64,000 bases of DNA from a bacterium (lineage in GTDB: Bacteria > Acidobacteriota > Thermoanaerobaculia > Multivoradales > JAHEKO01). A model generated the notes under the pieces. The model saw only the letters and a program-made list of their open reading frames with translations. It searched no databases and was not told the DNA's origin. Position numbers and translations under genes: made by a program. Location: NCBI GenBank assembly GCA_024224155.1, contig JAAENP010000154.1:144948-208947 (forward strand), given 5' to 3'. Of the stretch, positions 63,455-64,000 are shown one piece after another; the first letter of the stretch is position 1; each line of letters begins with the position of its first letter.

Positions 63455-64000
63455 CTAGCTCCGGCCCTTCATCAATTCCAGGCAATAAGAGACCAGATGC
63501 CAGCGGTCTTGCGCCTGGATTGCGTCCTGGTAGGACGGCATCGGCGTCCCATCGAGACCGGTCACGAAAGTCCGGTAGATGGCGTCCGCGGTAGCGCCGC
63601 CCTTCAGCGGACCGGAAGTGAAATCGAAGGGGAGAATCGGGTCGCCCCAGCTGTCCTGGAGGACTCCCGAGGAGGGGCCGTCGCCGCGCCCCAGGTCACC
63701 GTGACATTTGGAGCAGTGCATCAGGGCGTACGCCTCGCGGCCCGTGTCGACCGATTCGGACGTCGCCACGTAGTCGGGGACCGAACCGATGTCGATCGGT
63801 TCCGAGGTCTTCTGCCGCTGCGATTTGGGCGAGAAGGTCTTGATGAACTCGATGACGGCACGTCGGTCCGCCAGGGAGAGAGCCGAGTGCGACGGCATGC
63901 CCGATCGCGAGATGCCCTCCGTGATCGTTCGCATCAGATCCTCGTCCGTCGGCAGGGAGCCGCTGGGAGTACTGCGGAACTTGAACGTTCCCGCGGTGAA
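63455..64000 (-). CDS. Multiheme c-type cytochrome, 5' end cut by the window edge
   Basis: The frame runs off the window: the 22 codons before the ATG at 63934 still encode cytochrome sequence (FTAGTFKFRSTPSGSLPTDE), so the start is beyond 64000. The visible part contains the Met loop of a first heme domain (ISRSGMPSHSALSLADRRAV). A second domain follows with HCSKCHGDLGRGDGPSSG and a Met loop GTPMPSYQDA, so at least two hemes are expected. It is 51 bases upstream of nosZ in the same direction, a likely electron donor to NosZ. Confidence 0.85.
   Translation of the reverse strand, partial: FTAGTFKFRSTPSGSLPTDEDLMRTITEGISRSGMPSHSALSLADRRAVIEFIKTFSPKSQRQKTSEPIDIGSVPDYVATSESVDTGREAYALMHCSKCHGDLGRGDGPSSGVLQDSWGDPILPFDFTSGPLKGGATADAIYRTFVTGLDGTPMPSYQDAIQAQDRWHLVSYCLELMKGRS

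Overview
The window is GC-rich bacterial chromosome from a Gram-negative organism: it has outer-membrane-type proteins, lipoproteins, a lytic transglycosylase, periplasmic c-type cytochromes and a respiratory nos operon. Coding density is high, many genes overlap by 4 bases, and GTG/TTG starts are common. The mix of FG-GAP/ASPIC-UnbV proteins, a carboxypeptidase-regulatory-domain barrel and an NtrC-type two-component operon recalls Acidobacteriota-like lineages, but that placement is inference; no rRNA is present to settle it.

Region 1 (about 0.3-23.1 kb) is core chromosome. It carries rsmI-nadE plus a separate nitrilase that together look like a split glutamine-dependent NAD synthetase, a SurA-like chaperone, an slt-hit-murA-prmC run, prfA and rpmE, then a sigma54-type histidine kinase / response regulator / M14 peptidase operon. 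An outer-membrane barrel, comF, hflX and an intact tRNA-Ala(GGC) gene follow.

Region 2 (23.08-53.17 kb) is foreign-looking DNA inserted at the 3' half of the tRNA-Ala gene. The last 48 bp of the tRNA recur at 32205-32252 and 53123-53170, dividing the insert into two tandem elements. Island A (about 9.1 kb) holds one giant cyclic beta-1,2-glucan synthase-like gene and no integrase. Island B (about 20.9 kb) has a tyrosine integrase at its right end. Both right ends carry the same pair of 16-bp direct repeats at matching distances from the core, so they were probably mobilised by the same type of integrase. The cargo of island B is an enediyne-type polyketide cassette: a single-protein PksE (KS-AT-ACP-KR-DH-PPTase), a CalE7/SgcE10-type thioesterase, a DUF1702 (UnbL-type) protein and two FG-GAP/ASPIC-UnbV lipoproteins with TPRs. 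An RND/MMPL exporter, a catalytically altered Lgt-like membrane protein and a lipoprotein lie beside them. No UnbU homologue is recognisable.

Region 3 (53.2-64.0 kb) is one leftward, translationally coupled operon for nitrous oxide respiration: cytochrome c (cut by the window edge), nosZ, a nosR-nosD gene fusion, nosF, nosY, a cupredoxin-like protein, a SCO1-type copper chaperone, a Tat-exported transglutaminase-like protein, a TlpA-like thioredoxin and a cytochrome c lipoprotein. NosL is absent. NosY appears to start at CTG behind a perfect AGGAGG.

The points most worth following up are the mobile enediyne-type cassette, the tandem tRNA-Ala islands with a cis-mobilizable member, and the NosR-NosD fusion.
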